Assembly: GCA_038501195.1 (NCBI GenBank)
Contig: JBBPUQ010000006.1
Location: 1,364,001-1,428,000, forward strand
Direction of reading: 5' to 3'
Length of the DNA stretch: 64,000 nt
Source: Nemania diffusa
Taxonomy: Eukaryota > Ascomycota > Sordariomycetes > Xylariales > Xylariaceae
The notes under the pieces were generated by a model, which was not told the origin of the DNA, did not search any database, and was given only the letters and a program-made list of their open reading frames with translations. The first letter of the stretch is position 1. Each line of letters begins with the position of its first letter. Below are positions 1 to 11,220 of the stretch, piece after piece. The position numbers and the translations under genes are program-made.

Positions 1-580
1 CAGATCAAATGACTGGCAACATATTTGTGGCTGGTTTCGGTGACGGCGCCGTTCGGGTCTTTGATACTCGTTTACGACCTCAGGAATCGATGGTAAAGAA
101 ATGGAAAGATGAGTCCGACAAGCAGTGGATACGAAATGTACATATGCAGCGTGGTGGCCAGCGAGAGCTTCTTTCCGCCAGCCGCAATGGAACAGTCAAA
201 CTCTGGGATATTCGCATGGAAAATCCCCTTCGTGTTATTCAAGCCTCGACCGAATATCTACGAACGGCTAGCACACATGAGCATCTGCCTGTTTTTTCCG
301 TGTAAGTGTTGCACTACTATCAAACATGATAATCGTTACTGACGCCTTATTTAGCGGCACGTCTAATCACACCGTCAAGGTGTTTAATCTTGATGGTCAT
401 GAGCTTTCTCGGATGGAACCCTACTCAAGCTTTCTACAACAGAACCGTGGCGGCCCCATCACTGCCACGGCATTCCATCCCCACCGAATGATTCTAGGAT
501 GCGCCGCACGTGGCGATCGTCACGTCAACCTTTTCACCTGCGCCAGTGAGAAGCCAGAAATAATACTCAATTCGCTCTGA
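1..580 (+). CDS. kog1: Kog1/Raptor-type TORC1 subunit, C-terminal WD40 part (5' truncated by window edge)
   Basis: This is the last part of a WD40 beta-propeller protein. Exons are <1..301 and 355..580; the intron 302..354 has a GTAAGT donor and a TTTAG acceptor, and joining restores one frame (phase 2). Visible propeller strands include GFGDGAVRVFDTR, NGTVKLWDIR and SNHTVKVFNLDG, followed by a GPITATAFHPHR segment. The spacing and the FHPH block before the C-terminus match the end of Raptor/Kog1, the scaffold that presents substrates to TOR kinase in TORC1. Only about 173 residues are present; the N-terminal caspase-like and HEAT parts lie outside the window. Another WD40 scaffold is possible but less likely. 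The stop codon TGA is at 578-580. Confidence 0.8.
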
Positions 581-1700
581 GACTAGGAGATCATATTGAC
601 CCTAACTCAGTCTACCACTACACTACCCATAAGCGAGAAGAATCTTGATCACTCTTCATATCATTAATCGATAGCGTCTTTCCTTTATTTATGACGGTTT
701 GCATAGAGCAGGAAACGAAATACTGCATGGCTCCTCGTACACAGGTCCAACCAGGCGTTGGAAGCGTTGACTCCATCAGGTGATCGGGGTTTGAGGATGG
801 CATCTCGGCGTTTATCGAGGGTGACGATTTTTCGTCTACCGATTCCTGCCGTTGAGCTATGTCTATGTACATGGCAGCGTCCTAAATTGTGAGGACTAAA
901 TTACTTAGATCAATAGAGGATCTACACTCGAACAAATGTTTTACTCGGTTCTCTTTCTCTCTATTCATCAACCCAGTATGTCTATTTCAACCACCTCCCC
1001 AGAGAAGCAAACAGGAACAGAAAGAGAAGAATGCTTTACTACTGCTCCAGCTTAGATGGATTACTCGGAAGAGGAAGAGGAACAAACGGGGAGAGTAACG
1101 ATAATGATAATGCACCCATAGTCTTGTCGATGACAATGATGTTGTTGTATTATATTTGTAGTCCCTCGTATATGGGGCGAGTACGGTTGGCTGTAGACCT
1201 CGCGTGATGGCTTAGCGCCACTAGTTTCGAAAAGCACGTAATCTATATATGTTTTAATTCATTCTCACCTCGATAATAGACATGATTGTGACGCAAGACT
1301 TCAAACCACAACAAAATGTGATACAGCAGAACGCTATAGACGCTAGCCTAGTTCCTCTATCTATCCTGTTTCCCGTGCCTTGTTTCGTCTAATACCTCTT
1401 CGCTAGTTATATCCATATCGAAACGATCAAACAACGCTGCTAAGGATCAATGTTGGGGGGTCCCGAGCCGGTGAATGTCTCTACACGCCATTTCAATGTT
1501 GACGGATCCAAACATAGAATGGGCTTCCTCAGTGGAGTAACAAAAGGATTCCGGCGTGGAGGCCGTCTCATCGTGACCAGATGCTCGGGTGGCGTATAGG
1601 GATGAGGATCCTCCTCCTCCTTCTCCCGTAGAAGCTGCTGGATCCGGCGCAGCGACCCGGTATGCCACGCCTGGTACCTCTCGCCTGCGCCCACGGGCCC
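581..1700. other. Intergenic stretch between kog1 and the proline-rich gene
   Basis: This is the 3' flank of kog1 and of the convergent gene that ends at 1701. Short open frames occur on both strands here, but I see no family motif, no consistent splice pattern and no RNA gene. The segment 990-1100 is purine-rich. Confidence 0.5.
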
Positions 1701-2780
1701 CTAGTGCGACGCGAACAGAAGGCGGCGGGGACCGCTGGGCGAGTTGTGGAGGTCCCACACCGTGCCCGTCGTTGGCAGACGCCCGGACCTGGTGGCCGGC
1801 ATTGGCAGACGCCGGGGCCTGGTGGCTGGCGACGGTTTGGGATCTGGTGACGGTTTTGGGGGGATTAGGAACAGTTTGGGGTCCAATGGGTCGAAGTCTA
1901 GCAATTGTGGAGGGGGAACCGGCGCCTTGCCGAAGGGGGCACTGCCGAAGGGGATGTTCACCGTCATCCGCGGGAGTAGCTGGTAGGACCGGGGCGGCTT
2001 GCAGGGCTGGGCCGTTGAGTCTGGCGCCGTGGGGGGGGGGGGTTCGTGCAGACTGCTTCTGTGGCGTAGGGGAGACCGGGGAGGGGGGGGTTGTGCCTCT
2101 AGTGATTCTGGGGTTGCCATAGGGGGGCCGGTGGATAATGTAGATGAAGTCGCTGGCGATAGGGGCGGCTCGTCCTTGGATCCTGATATCTCGGGTGACG
2201 TTGGTATCTCGGGAGCACGCGGCAGGAAGCTAGCTCGGTGTGGATCGCTTACACGACGCCTCAGACCCCCTAATATGACAGGTGACGGTAACTGTGGTTC
2301 TCCCGGTTGTGTCACCAATGCCACCGCTCGCGGCCGCAGTGGCATCGCCATGCTCCCCCCGCTCCGCGTCCATTTGTTGCCTTTAACGTGGCTCGGCCGG
2401 TGATAAACATGATAAACATGCTTGCGCGACAGGAGCCGCGGCCGCGGCGCAGGCACGCCCATCCGATCCTCCAGCTCCCAGCTGACGTCCGGCCGGCGCG
2501 TGCCGTCGCCACGCTCGTACCTCGGCCCCCAGAAGTCCTCTGGGTACAGCGGTGCCCTGAACCTGCAGACGGCGTCGCGCCCCAAGGCGGGCCGGGTGAC
2601 CCCGGGCGGCCCGATCAAGACCAACACCCACACGTTCGAGTCCCAGGAGAAGTCGGGGTCCTGTAGGCGCTCGAGGCTCTCGGCGTCGCTGGCGCTGTCG
2701 CTGGGCCTCCTGAAAGTCTGGAGCTCTATGGGTAGGGCGGCGTGGCTGTCGGCTGACGAGGCTGACACTTGGTTGCCCAT
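1701..2780 (-). CDS. Proline-rich hypothetical protein with myristoylation-type N-terminus
   Basis: This is a single uninterrupted frame of 359 residues starting at ATG 2780. I do not recognise the family. The N-terminus MGNQVSAS fits the N-myristoyltransferase consensus (Gly2, Ser6), so a membrane-tethered cytoplasmic protein is an inference. Residues about 1-110 are mixed in composition (LERLQDPDFSWDSNVWVLVL, then YPEDFWGPRYERGDG). From about residue 150 to the end it is rich in Pro, Ser and Arg and probably disordered. GC content is clearly higher than in the flanks, which supports real coding. Two C-tracts on the coding strand (12 nt at 2031-2042, 8 nt at 2083-2090) encode prolines and could slip. 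A CACGTG box lies about 10 bp upstream of the ATG. An extra 3' exon cannot be excluded. Confidence 0.55.
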   Translation of the reverse strand: MGNQVSASSADSHAALPIELQTFRRPSDSASDAESLERLQDPDFSWDSNVWVLVLIGPPGVTRPALGRDAVCRFRAPLYPEDFWGPRYERGDGTRRPDVSWELEDRMGVPAPRPRLLSRKHVYHVYHRPSHVKGNKWTRSGGSMAMPLRPRAVALVTQPGEPQLPSPVILGGLRRRVSDPHRASFLPRAPEIPTSPEISGSKDEPPLSPATSSTLSTGPPMATPESLEAQPPPPRSPLRHRSSLHEPPPPTAPDSTAQPCKPPRSYQLLPRMTVNIPFGSAPFGKAPVPPPQLLDFDPLDPKLFLIPPKPSPDPKPSPATRPRRLPMPATRSGRLPTTGTVWDLHNSPSGPRRLLFASH

Positions 2781-3361
2781 CTTGAAAGCACGTGGGCGCT
2801 CGGGCTGCTCGTGACTAGTGTCGTGGCGAGTCAGTCTCTATCCTATCTGCTGAGAGCTTAAGAATCTATCTAGATAAAGCACGTACCCAATTATTTGACA
2901 ATATTAGAGTGTATTCAGTAGGCGGATAACGATGGTGTCTACGTGAGTTGGTTGGTTAATGATGATACAACCCTGAACGTTCACCAAGTGCTTTCCAAAA
3001 GATGGTGTGAGATTGATGCAGGGTCTGTATGAGGATATCTCCTATTCGTGAAAAGTAGGTTGTATCAAATTTAATAAGGAGGCAGTCTTCTGAAAAAAAA
3101 ATAGGCTTGATAGTCGCCCTTGACGATTTTCGTACCTTATGAGATCCATTTTGCCTTCCTCTCAATAAATCTTCAGTGTGGTAACAGTGGTAGTAGGTGT
3201 ATTCAGAAGAGGGAAAGTGAGAGCCACCATTGTTCGCCAAGTTGAAAGTTGCGATCTAGGTGTCGAAGACCTGCCCTCTTCTACCCAAAACGGTGATTGA
3301 GATGTGTACGGAACTGCCCCTTACTCGGCATTCTTGCTCTATCCGCGCCAGGGTGGGTGCT
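2781..3361. other. Intergenic stretch
   Basis: This is AT-richer spacer between the 3' end of the CorA-like gene and the 5' end of the proline-rich gene. The one longer open frame on the minus strand (2956-3240) begins with TTG, lacks an ATG and resembles nothing I know. It is probably promoter and 3' UTR sequence. Confidence 0.4.
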
Positions 3362-6300
3362 TCACTGCACTTTCCCTTTCCCTGACTCCATAGATAGTTG
3401 GCTAAGTCCAGTCCCCTGTCTCTTGCGCCCCTTCTCAAGATCATCTACATTGACAGTGTCCCGGAAAGGTCTCCTCCTAAGGTTGATAGACTGTAATATT
3501 TTAGCACCACGGTCTGTCGCGCGATTGACGAGCCTTTTCCTAAGGGGTCGAGAGCCTTCTTTCCAATCCTCCCATTTATAGCCGTACAGGTAAGCGATGC
3601 CAATGACAAATGCCGTCGTTGGCACGGAGACGATCCAGAAGAGTCTTTGGTCCTGATCGGTGTTTCTAATATCAACTGTGTTCATTCCGAAAAAGCTTGT
3701 CACAAACGACCTATACTCTGGTTAGCTTTTCTCATGCCGCGTTTACGGGGACATTTACAGTGGGAGAAAGAAGATGGTCACAAAGGTGAACACCCTAATT
3801 GCTTTTCCGTGGCTTTCCTCCTCTATCTCAATACTCTGTTGCAACTGGTCTCTCAACTTTTCTGTGCGCTTCTGAAGGCTGTGTAGTTCGCTACTCCGAA
3901 ATTGTAGACGTCGCATAGTCTTTAGTAAATAGTGCTTCTCAGTCCCAAAGAAGGATAAGCGAGACTTCGTAGTGATTCTGTAAGAGGCCGGATCCAGAAC
4001 TCTCAAAAAGTCGTCGCAGAACTTCCGTTGCCAGTGATTGAGGCGAAGCAGAATATCTAGTTCCTCTTCTAAGGCGTATATGTCTGGAAGAAGCCGCTTC
4101 TGGGGCTTTTGGTTCACCTGCAGCTGGAGCTTATTGGCGTACATCCTATACACTTCGCCGACATCCACATCTTTCTTGCCGATATTATGTGCATCAGTGT
4201 CATTATCGGGGGGGTCCGAGTTATCTGGCATATCTCTGAGCTTCCGAAAAAACAGCCTATTGCTTATCACAGCAATTATGAATTCAGGTCCAATGGAAGC
4301 AAGCGTGGCAACCCCTGGCCCCCTCTCGGTCCTGCTAGCCAGGATCATGTCGATTTTGGCTTGTTCAAGATCCTTCTGGGCGCTCGAAACAGTTTGATGA
4401 AGAGATCTTTTTAGGTGCTCTCTGAATTTCCTACCATTCAGGGCTTTTCGGCAGTCTTTCCGCATATCCTTTTCCGCCTTCACCATGAAATCACACGCAA
4501 ACACGAGGATAATAGTGATATGCTCAAAAACTCTCACCAGACTCTCAAACACCGGATATCCCTTCACGTCCTCGGCATCTCTTACTTTAAGACTACCAAG
4601 TTGTAAATCTTTAGCGGTTTTATTTAATTTCTGGAACGCCTCAACGCACTCCTCTATGAGCGTTAAGAATGTGTGAATACGAGCCTCAAGTTGAAGTTGG
4701 TGAGGCGTTCTGAGCCATATTCTCTGGTTTTCGTTGGTAGATTCGGAAGGGGCATTGGAATCGGGGTCAAAATGTACGCTTTTCAGGTGCGCAATGCCGT
4801 CCTCCAGTCTTATAAACACGCTCGAGCATCTAGTGCATCCTTCCATAGATACCTTTGGCCGGGTTAAGCCAAGCCAGGAGGTTAGGTCGCTATCGCCAGT
4901 GTAATCTTGGACAAGATAAGAATCACCGAGGTCGCCCGTTCCGGCTTTGAAAATACTTTCCAGAGTCTAGATCTTAATTAGCTTAAAACAGCAAAGGGCG
5001 ATTAGCTATCAAACCTCGCATATCCTATAAACTGCACCCCAAATCTTGAGAGTTGCTTCGTGAGCGAAGTCGAGTGGAATAAACTTCTTGATAAGCTTTT
5101 TCGAGGCCTGGAATAATTGATTCTTTCGCTCTTGAGCAATTTTCCTCCTGAAAGATAGAATTTTATCGAGCTGTTGGTTGTCTATCGCGGCATGTAGTGG
5201 ACTCTCTAGGTCTTGCAGAGTTTCCAAACTACTAGTGTGAGACCTCGCATATCTTTTAAAGTGTTCGCTACTTTTTAATAGTCGGTCATGGACTCGGTCC
5301 AGGACTCGCCCAACGATGATATCGCTTTTTACGTCGTCTTTTCCAGTCTTGCTACTATCCCACTGGAGAAATGGGATCTTCAAGCGCTGCCCTTGATAAT
5401 GGTAGGCTGATTGTTTGGGCGCTTGATGGCTTTCACCAATGTCCTACATTAAGCGTGAGTAATAGGCGTCTATATCGACTATGAACGACTTACGGGCGAC
5501 TCGGTTATAACTTCATTTTCGATCACTTGAGATTTTGATTCGCCTGCTATTGCCGCAAGGCTTGGCGCAGCTGTTGGGGTGGCATCATTTTGATTACTTC
5601 TCTCCCGTTCGGTGTCGCTGCAGTCATCGAAGGAGTGGCGTTCCACGCCCCATTTATCAACTAGATAGTCCCATACAACAGGCTTAGGGTCGGTTTCCGG
5701 AGCTTTTTTCTCGAGTGAAAATACTTCGGGTTCATTGCTCACTGAGAAAATATCATTGAGGACGATCCCGCGAGATTCCAAATCCCGTATACGACGACGA
5801 TCGTTATCTTGCCGTGATTCTAAGCTACCCACCAATGTTGGCGCATATGACTCATCAAACCGTTCGGAATACTGTACAGCATTATCACTCCTGGGCAGAT
5901 CGTTTGCAGTCTTTTCGGTGTCGTTCATGGAACCCTTATACGACGTCAATGTATAAGTAGGGGCTGAGTGGTTTCTTTGAGTAGATAACGATTGGGGGTC
6001 GGGATGATCTCTTTGCCCTGAGTTGAATGCCCGGGTAGCTAGTTCTCGTCGTTCAAGGCTTGTTTGGGGACTGTCTTCATTCAAGGTCTGTTATTACTCA
6101 AAATTCAAAAGATGGAATAGGTAAGATGTAATTTGATCAGCCTTAAAGTAGCTAGAGACATACCATCATTATCGGAGGCTGACGAATCAGCTGTGTGTTT
6201 CTTAGCGAACTGAAATTCTCTCTCTCTCACAATTAAAGCAAGAGAATTCTTGTCTTTTTTAGACCGAAATTTTAGAGTAATCTTCAACGAAGGAAGGCGG

Positions 6301-9049
6301 TCACGATCCACGATATCCAACCAGTTCTTGGGAATCAAGTGTTCATTGTTGTCAAGCACAAGGTCGTAGTCGTGTATTGTGTTGCCACCTGCATTGGATC
6401 TCAACGATTCAATCCTCTCTATTGCTGACTACAAGTCATCAGCCAAGCCCCATAATAGATTTAAGGAGGCTTACGAAAAAAGAGTCTGTCGTCTTAAGGG
6501 CAACTGAAAATTGATGATTGTCGAGATCAGTCACGTTGGCTATCAGACTTCTGCTTGATTCATCCCGTGTCTGTATTGAGTCTTTGCAAATATCGTCGAA
6601 TGACAGTTGACTGTACGATATAAGGATGTCTATGATATCAACAGTCAATAGAGAGTGTTGAAGGATAGACTTGCTAGTATTTACCTGATCCGCAAAGAAT
6701 GTACCAAATCTGAGGAATATAGAGGATACTGTCCTGTTCAGGGGGGGCGCGCTGTAGGATAGCCTGGCGACTATCGCGGTCATCCAATAAATCGTAATCA
6801 TATAGAGATTCCATAAGTGTCCTTGCAGGATGGACGTGCATATCGAATTCTTCGCGAGGACTTTTAGGCTGATCTTGCCTACCAAGTTGCAAATATGGCA
6901 CGGAGCAAAAAAAGACGGACTTTCCGACTTTATTAGGTTCGTGATCATACCTCGCATCACACCGAAGAACAGTTCCTGGTTCGATATAGTAGCCGTGACG
7001 GCTTCCACTAGAATATTTCTTCTCAAATTTAGCGCACTCGTCTTTAAGAAAACCGTCCGTCAGAGTTTTTAGGTCTTCGTCAAGACCTTGACAATTATGG
7101 ATGAGGTCCTATTAGAGCATGATAAGTATCTATGCAATATCAATGCTAGTAGGTCGGCACTTACGCGTAAGTCGTTAAGACAAAGTGTGCTTTGTTGAAG
7201 ATGACTAACAACAGGTTAGCATGATCTAGAAGTAAAGATGAAGGTAACCAATTGAAACATACAGCCACCGTAATACTCCCATTCCACCTAGTGCACTCGT
7301 ATCGGCTAGCTGTGGGCGTAAAATCGTGATTTTATCCTGGCCGGATCGATCCGCATAATATTCTAGAGATCGTATTCTTGTGAGACAACTATTTCCACCT
7401 GGCCCATTAGGTGAGCTGTCCGTCTCCCAGTATCCCGCCATTTCACCTCTGCATGGAATGTTTAATTTCACCGACTTTTTGAGAGGTATCTGGAACGATA
7501 TATCATGCTCAGAAGGATCAGAAGAGACTGGGGGCTTGTACAACGGTGTTATATTGACAGCAGAAGCACTGTTGAATACATTTTCAGGTTCTTGCTGGGA
7601 AGTTAACTTGCCAGCTCTCGGGTCTAATGGGTATAGTCTTGTGGGTGACCCTTGAAAGTTAGTCAAAAGGGGAGGTGGGGGCTGAAAGTAGTCAGGGTTA
7701 GGCGGGATGGAATAGGGGTTGCCTTGCTGATATTGGACGTAGTTTGGATATCCTGGTGGAATGTCGGGACCCGGGTCTTGGCCGTACGGGCTAGAGGGCG
7801 CAAAATGTGGTTCATGGTTTGGGGCGGGAACACTTGGGGCGTAAGGTGGTACGCCCAAGCCTGACTGTGGACCATAAGGGTAATATGTTCGTGGCGATAG
7901 TCCATCAGCCGAAGAAGGAGCAGTTGGGGCAAATGAACGGTAGTCGGGGTCGTTTGGCAAAGGCAGGTCTGGAGTATCTGTTCGTCTTGGACGCAGTATC
8001 CGTCGAGGATATACTTTCCAAGGCCTTTGTCCTATTTTGATACGATTTGTGTCTTTCGATAAGCTTGATTGATGTGAGCTAGATGGTGGCGTTCGGAGCG
8101 AAGGGGATATAGATCTCGATTGTTTCTCCCCCATGTCATGCTCGTCGTCATATACCTCAGAACCCGAGCCGTCTAGAGAATATGTAGATGGTGGATAATC
8201 GGATGATAGGGAGTTCGCAACTCGAGATGGTGATCTGGATAATCCCTGGTCATAGGAAGCACTGGATTGTTCTGCCTCTAGGAAGAATTCCCCCGGCGCT
8301 GTGCGATGATCTTGATTTTTAACCCCACCAGTATTCACAGCAAAGGAATTGAGTGAATCCGTACGAGGTTCTGTATCGTCACTATCGGCATCTTCAACGT
8401 AAGCAAAATAACGCTGCCGAGGGGGGCTGGTTTGGGTTGAACTAGTTCCAGTCGTGTTTGTGTGATGCGTATGTTCCCTTTGTTCGGGGCCATGAACCGC
8501 GATAGGCACAATGCCTCCACCCAGCCCGTTTATGTTGGGAGGGACACTAGAGGTCAGAGCCCGGGAGGCTCTGAAGGAGGGGCTTCCATTGAGTTTAATA
8601 GGCCTAAATGGTGTGTTGTGGTCAGGCGAAGAGGGTCGAGATCCTGATATTACACTTGAGATCTCAAGTACCCCTTCGCTCGTGGAAGGAGGATCGCTTC
8701 CTATCGAATTGTTAAATAGTCCTCCTAGCTGGGCAATAGGAGTAGTTCCGCGGTTAGGCCATGGAAGGGCACTGTTCTGGCTGTTGGTGTGATCGGATGC
8801 GGAGCGCAATAGGATAAACTGCCGTGAAGGGATAACAACATCATCGCTAGTGTCAGACTTGTGTGTGATTTCGTTTATGTTCTGAGCTGTATAGCTCGCC
8901 GACGGCCTTAGCAAAACGCCACCGTCGCTAGATTCGGATGAATCGCTTGAAGGGTAACACGAGTCCTCTGATAAATTGCCATCGGGGGCTTTCTGACGTC
9001 GGCTTCGAGCAGTTGTAGTATACCTACACTGGCTATGTAGTTTTTCCAT
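3362..9049 (-). CDS. Giant CorA-like (GMN-motif) membrane protein with C2H2 finger
   Basis: I assemble nine exons on the minus strand: 7263..9049, 7165..7204, 6685..7108, 6475..6629, 6164..6428, 5494..6074, 5015..5443, 3759..4966 and 3362..3710, giving about 1745 residues. Residues 1-595 are Ser/Pro/Tyr-rich and probably disordered. Next comes a conserved block with HPARTLMESLYDYDLLDDRD and YIPQIWYILCGS, a feature I associate with fungal CorA-like proteins, then an acidic linker. A C2H2 finger follows (Cys1271, Cys1274, His1287, His1292; C-x2-C-x12-H-x4-H), then helical and coiled regions. The C-terminus has two membrane helices, the first running into FFGMN (Gly1638-Asn1640), the CorA signature. 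Ion transport is known for CorA itself; a transport or sensor role here is inference. Exon 6 joins in frame only through an AAG acceptor at 6075; the better AACAG site at 6088 breaks the frame. The exon 7 donor (GTTTGA) is weak. Confidence 0.8.
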
Positions 9050-10540
9050 ACCGTTATTTCTGCCAAGCCGTTGGACATAGGAGCTTCTCTGTTACCCATT
9101 CTCCTTCGCATCACATTAGTTAGTTAGAAACGAGGCATCCGCGCCTCGGTAGTTAGCATGTAAGGCTCCGAGTTCGATCACCTAGCCAAACTAGTCATGG
9201 CGCTATAAAGTCAACTCCTAACTAAGAAATTAACCAGGCGTTTAATTTTCCGTCTCTCGATGGCGATATCACCTGTAGAACGATTATACAAAGTATATGA
9301 GGAAAATATTCAGGTCAACTTCAGTCAAGATTGGGGCAATATTGAGTCTTGGGGGCACAAAGTCGCGGGGTAGGGCAATACAATGCAGCAGTGGTGTACG
9401 TCTGATTGCATCGGAGCTGCAGAGACTAACAAATTGCTTACTCGAGCAAATAGTACGCCATTGCTAGATAGTTATCACACTACTTTACCATGTTCTTCAC
9501 CAACCTGCAAGGTAAGGGCTAATTAGCCCAGCGCCCATCGTGGCATCGGTTGCGCCGGCATGATATCCTCTCCTCACTGAAATTCAGCCCAGTGGCGTCT
9601 GTGAGATGTCCAAATACGACTATCTTCTTAGCGGTCTGAAGCAATCGCCGGGCAAGGCAGAATTTACTGCATGATCTAGTAGCAGCAGGCTAGAGTGGGG
9701 TACGCAATAGACTGTCGGTTTCTGCATTGAACATGCATGCATGCTGTCCCGTGGGAGCTTCCGAAATTCAATATTAGTTTGTCGGTAGGCACTGGCCTTA
9801 TTATAGGTCAGTCGAAAGAACTCATTGGGGAGCGGGCCCTCCCTCGATGGCTAAGCAGGACCGGGTTTTTCAAGTCGAATAATAAGTCTCGAATAATAAC
9901 TCATCGGATTGAGTATACGACGACGTGTCATGGCTACAAAACCTTTCGGCGCCTCCAAGATGTGTTACTTTTTAACTATCTCGCACTCTCAACCTCAAGT
10001 CGTTAATGTGAGCTTGTCTTTCGAATAATTAGAGAACATGGGGTAGGATCGATCTTCTATTAGACGAGAAGCTAGGGTAGTTCTCTTCGAGTCGGTTCCA
10101 TAGCCTCAGTAATCCTAGGGTACTTCAGCTTTGACCCTGCTAAGCCACGTGCTCTAGTAATATAATACCTAGTCTTGCAGCCACCCATGGTTGACACGGC
10201 GGCTCTAGCGTATAATCCAGACATTAGTTTTCCAGCTAAGTCATCATGTTGATGTTATAACTGAAACCATCTTGTTGATTGTAGTGTTGCGTCTCTTAAG
10301 GAAAACGAGAGATTTACGCCGACAACGTAAATAAGATACTAAAGCGGTTGATCGGCATATAATAAGCACATCTATACCAGGCGCCCGTGGGACCTGGCGT
10401 ACAGTCATATCAGTAGTAGAGGTTGACGATAAAATCGTGAACGATAATGGACATTATGCTTTAGAATTGATCAATTCCACCTTTTATACCATGTCCTGCT
10501 CATGGAAGCGTTACTCCAGACTCAGCAGAGTCTGTTCGAT
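9050..10540. other. Intergenic stretch, no gene seen
   Basis: This holds the presumed promoter of the CorA-like gene and the 3' flank of the secreted-protein gene. I see no supported gene. Around 9145-9185 there is a short stretch loosely like a decayed tRNA (a GTTCGA box), but it does not fold into a complete cloverleaf. Confidence 0.4.
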
Positions 10541-11220
10541 TTAGGCGTACTGCCAAACATTACCCGCACCGGGAGGGTATGTCCTGACCGCCGTAGCCAA
10601 GCAACCCTCAGGAGCCGCAGATGAGGCGAATATTTGATAGGTGATCTCTCTTGGCTCACCCTCAGTAACAGGACAGAGATACCAGTTTTGGCCGGCGCTG
10701 TACAGGTATGTCGGAGCACCAAACGCCACACTCTGCTCACGCGAAAACCCGGTGACGACAGATCCCGTCGGCATAGAGGCAGAATGCGCCTGAGTATACG
10801 ACAGCGAACCATCCGGAGCAACATATACTATAGGCGGGGTTAGTAAGTTAAGCCTAGAGTCTCAATAGGGGCGAAGCAGATCGAGCACTTGCCTTGTTGA
10901 CCGCCGGGAACGGTAACATCTAATGACATCGTGGTGGTACCGTTACTTGTAACAAGGGTAGTCCCTGACCCCGAGTATGCCGAACAGTCTAGGCCCGTGA
11001 CGCCTTCTGGACAGTAGGTGCTGGTGGCCCTGTTGATGTAGAATTTGCCGCCACTGGCATTGATTGCAGTACCGGCGAAAAAGACATCATCGGTGCCTCC
11101 CAAGGGCATCCTCCAGGCGCCGGCAGAAAATGGGCCGGCGGGTGCATCCTGTGCCGCTCTCGGGATAGACGCAGCAAGCACCACAATAGGGCACGTGATG
11201 AGGGTTAGGACGCTCTTCAT
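10541..11220 (-). CDS. Small secreted protein, IgE-binding-protein-like fungal family
   Basis: Two exons, 10893..11220 and 10541..10827, encode about 204 residues. The intron begins with GC rather than GT (AAG|GCAAGT) and ends CTATAG, with a good branch sequence CTTACTAAC. Joining there gives VPGGQQ-VYVAPDGSLSYTQAHS, which matches my memory of a fungal secreted family annotated as IgE-binding protein. The N-terminus MKSVLTLITCPIVVLAAS is a signal peptide, so the product is probably extracellular or in the wall. Conserved-looking elements are NASGGKFYINR, a YCPEG...C pair and WYLCPV...GC in exon 2, giving four cysteines that could form two disulfides. No catalytic motif is visible and the function is unknown. 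A TTTAAA element lies about 33 bp upstream of the ATG. Confidence 0.8.

Noticed and set aside
2956..3240. 94-codon minus-strand frame
   Set aside because: It begins at TTG with no ATG near the start and has no family features.
9140..9190. tRNA-like stretch with a GTTCGA box
   Set aside because: The D arm and acceptor stem do not pair; no full cloverleaf forms.
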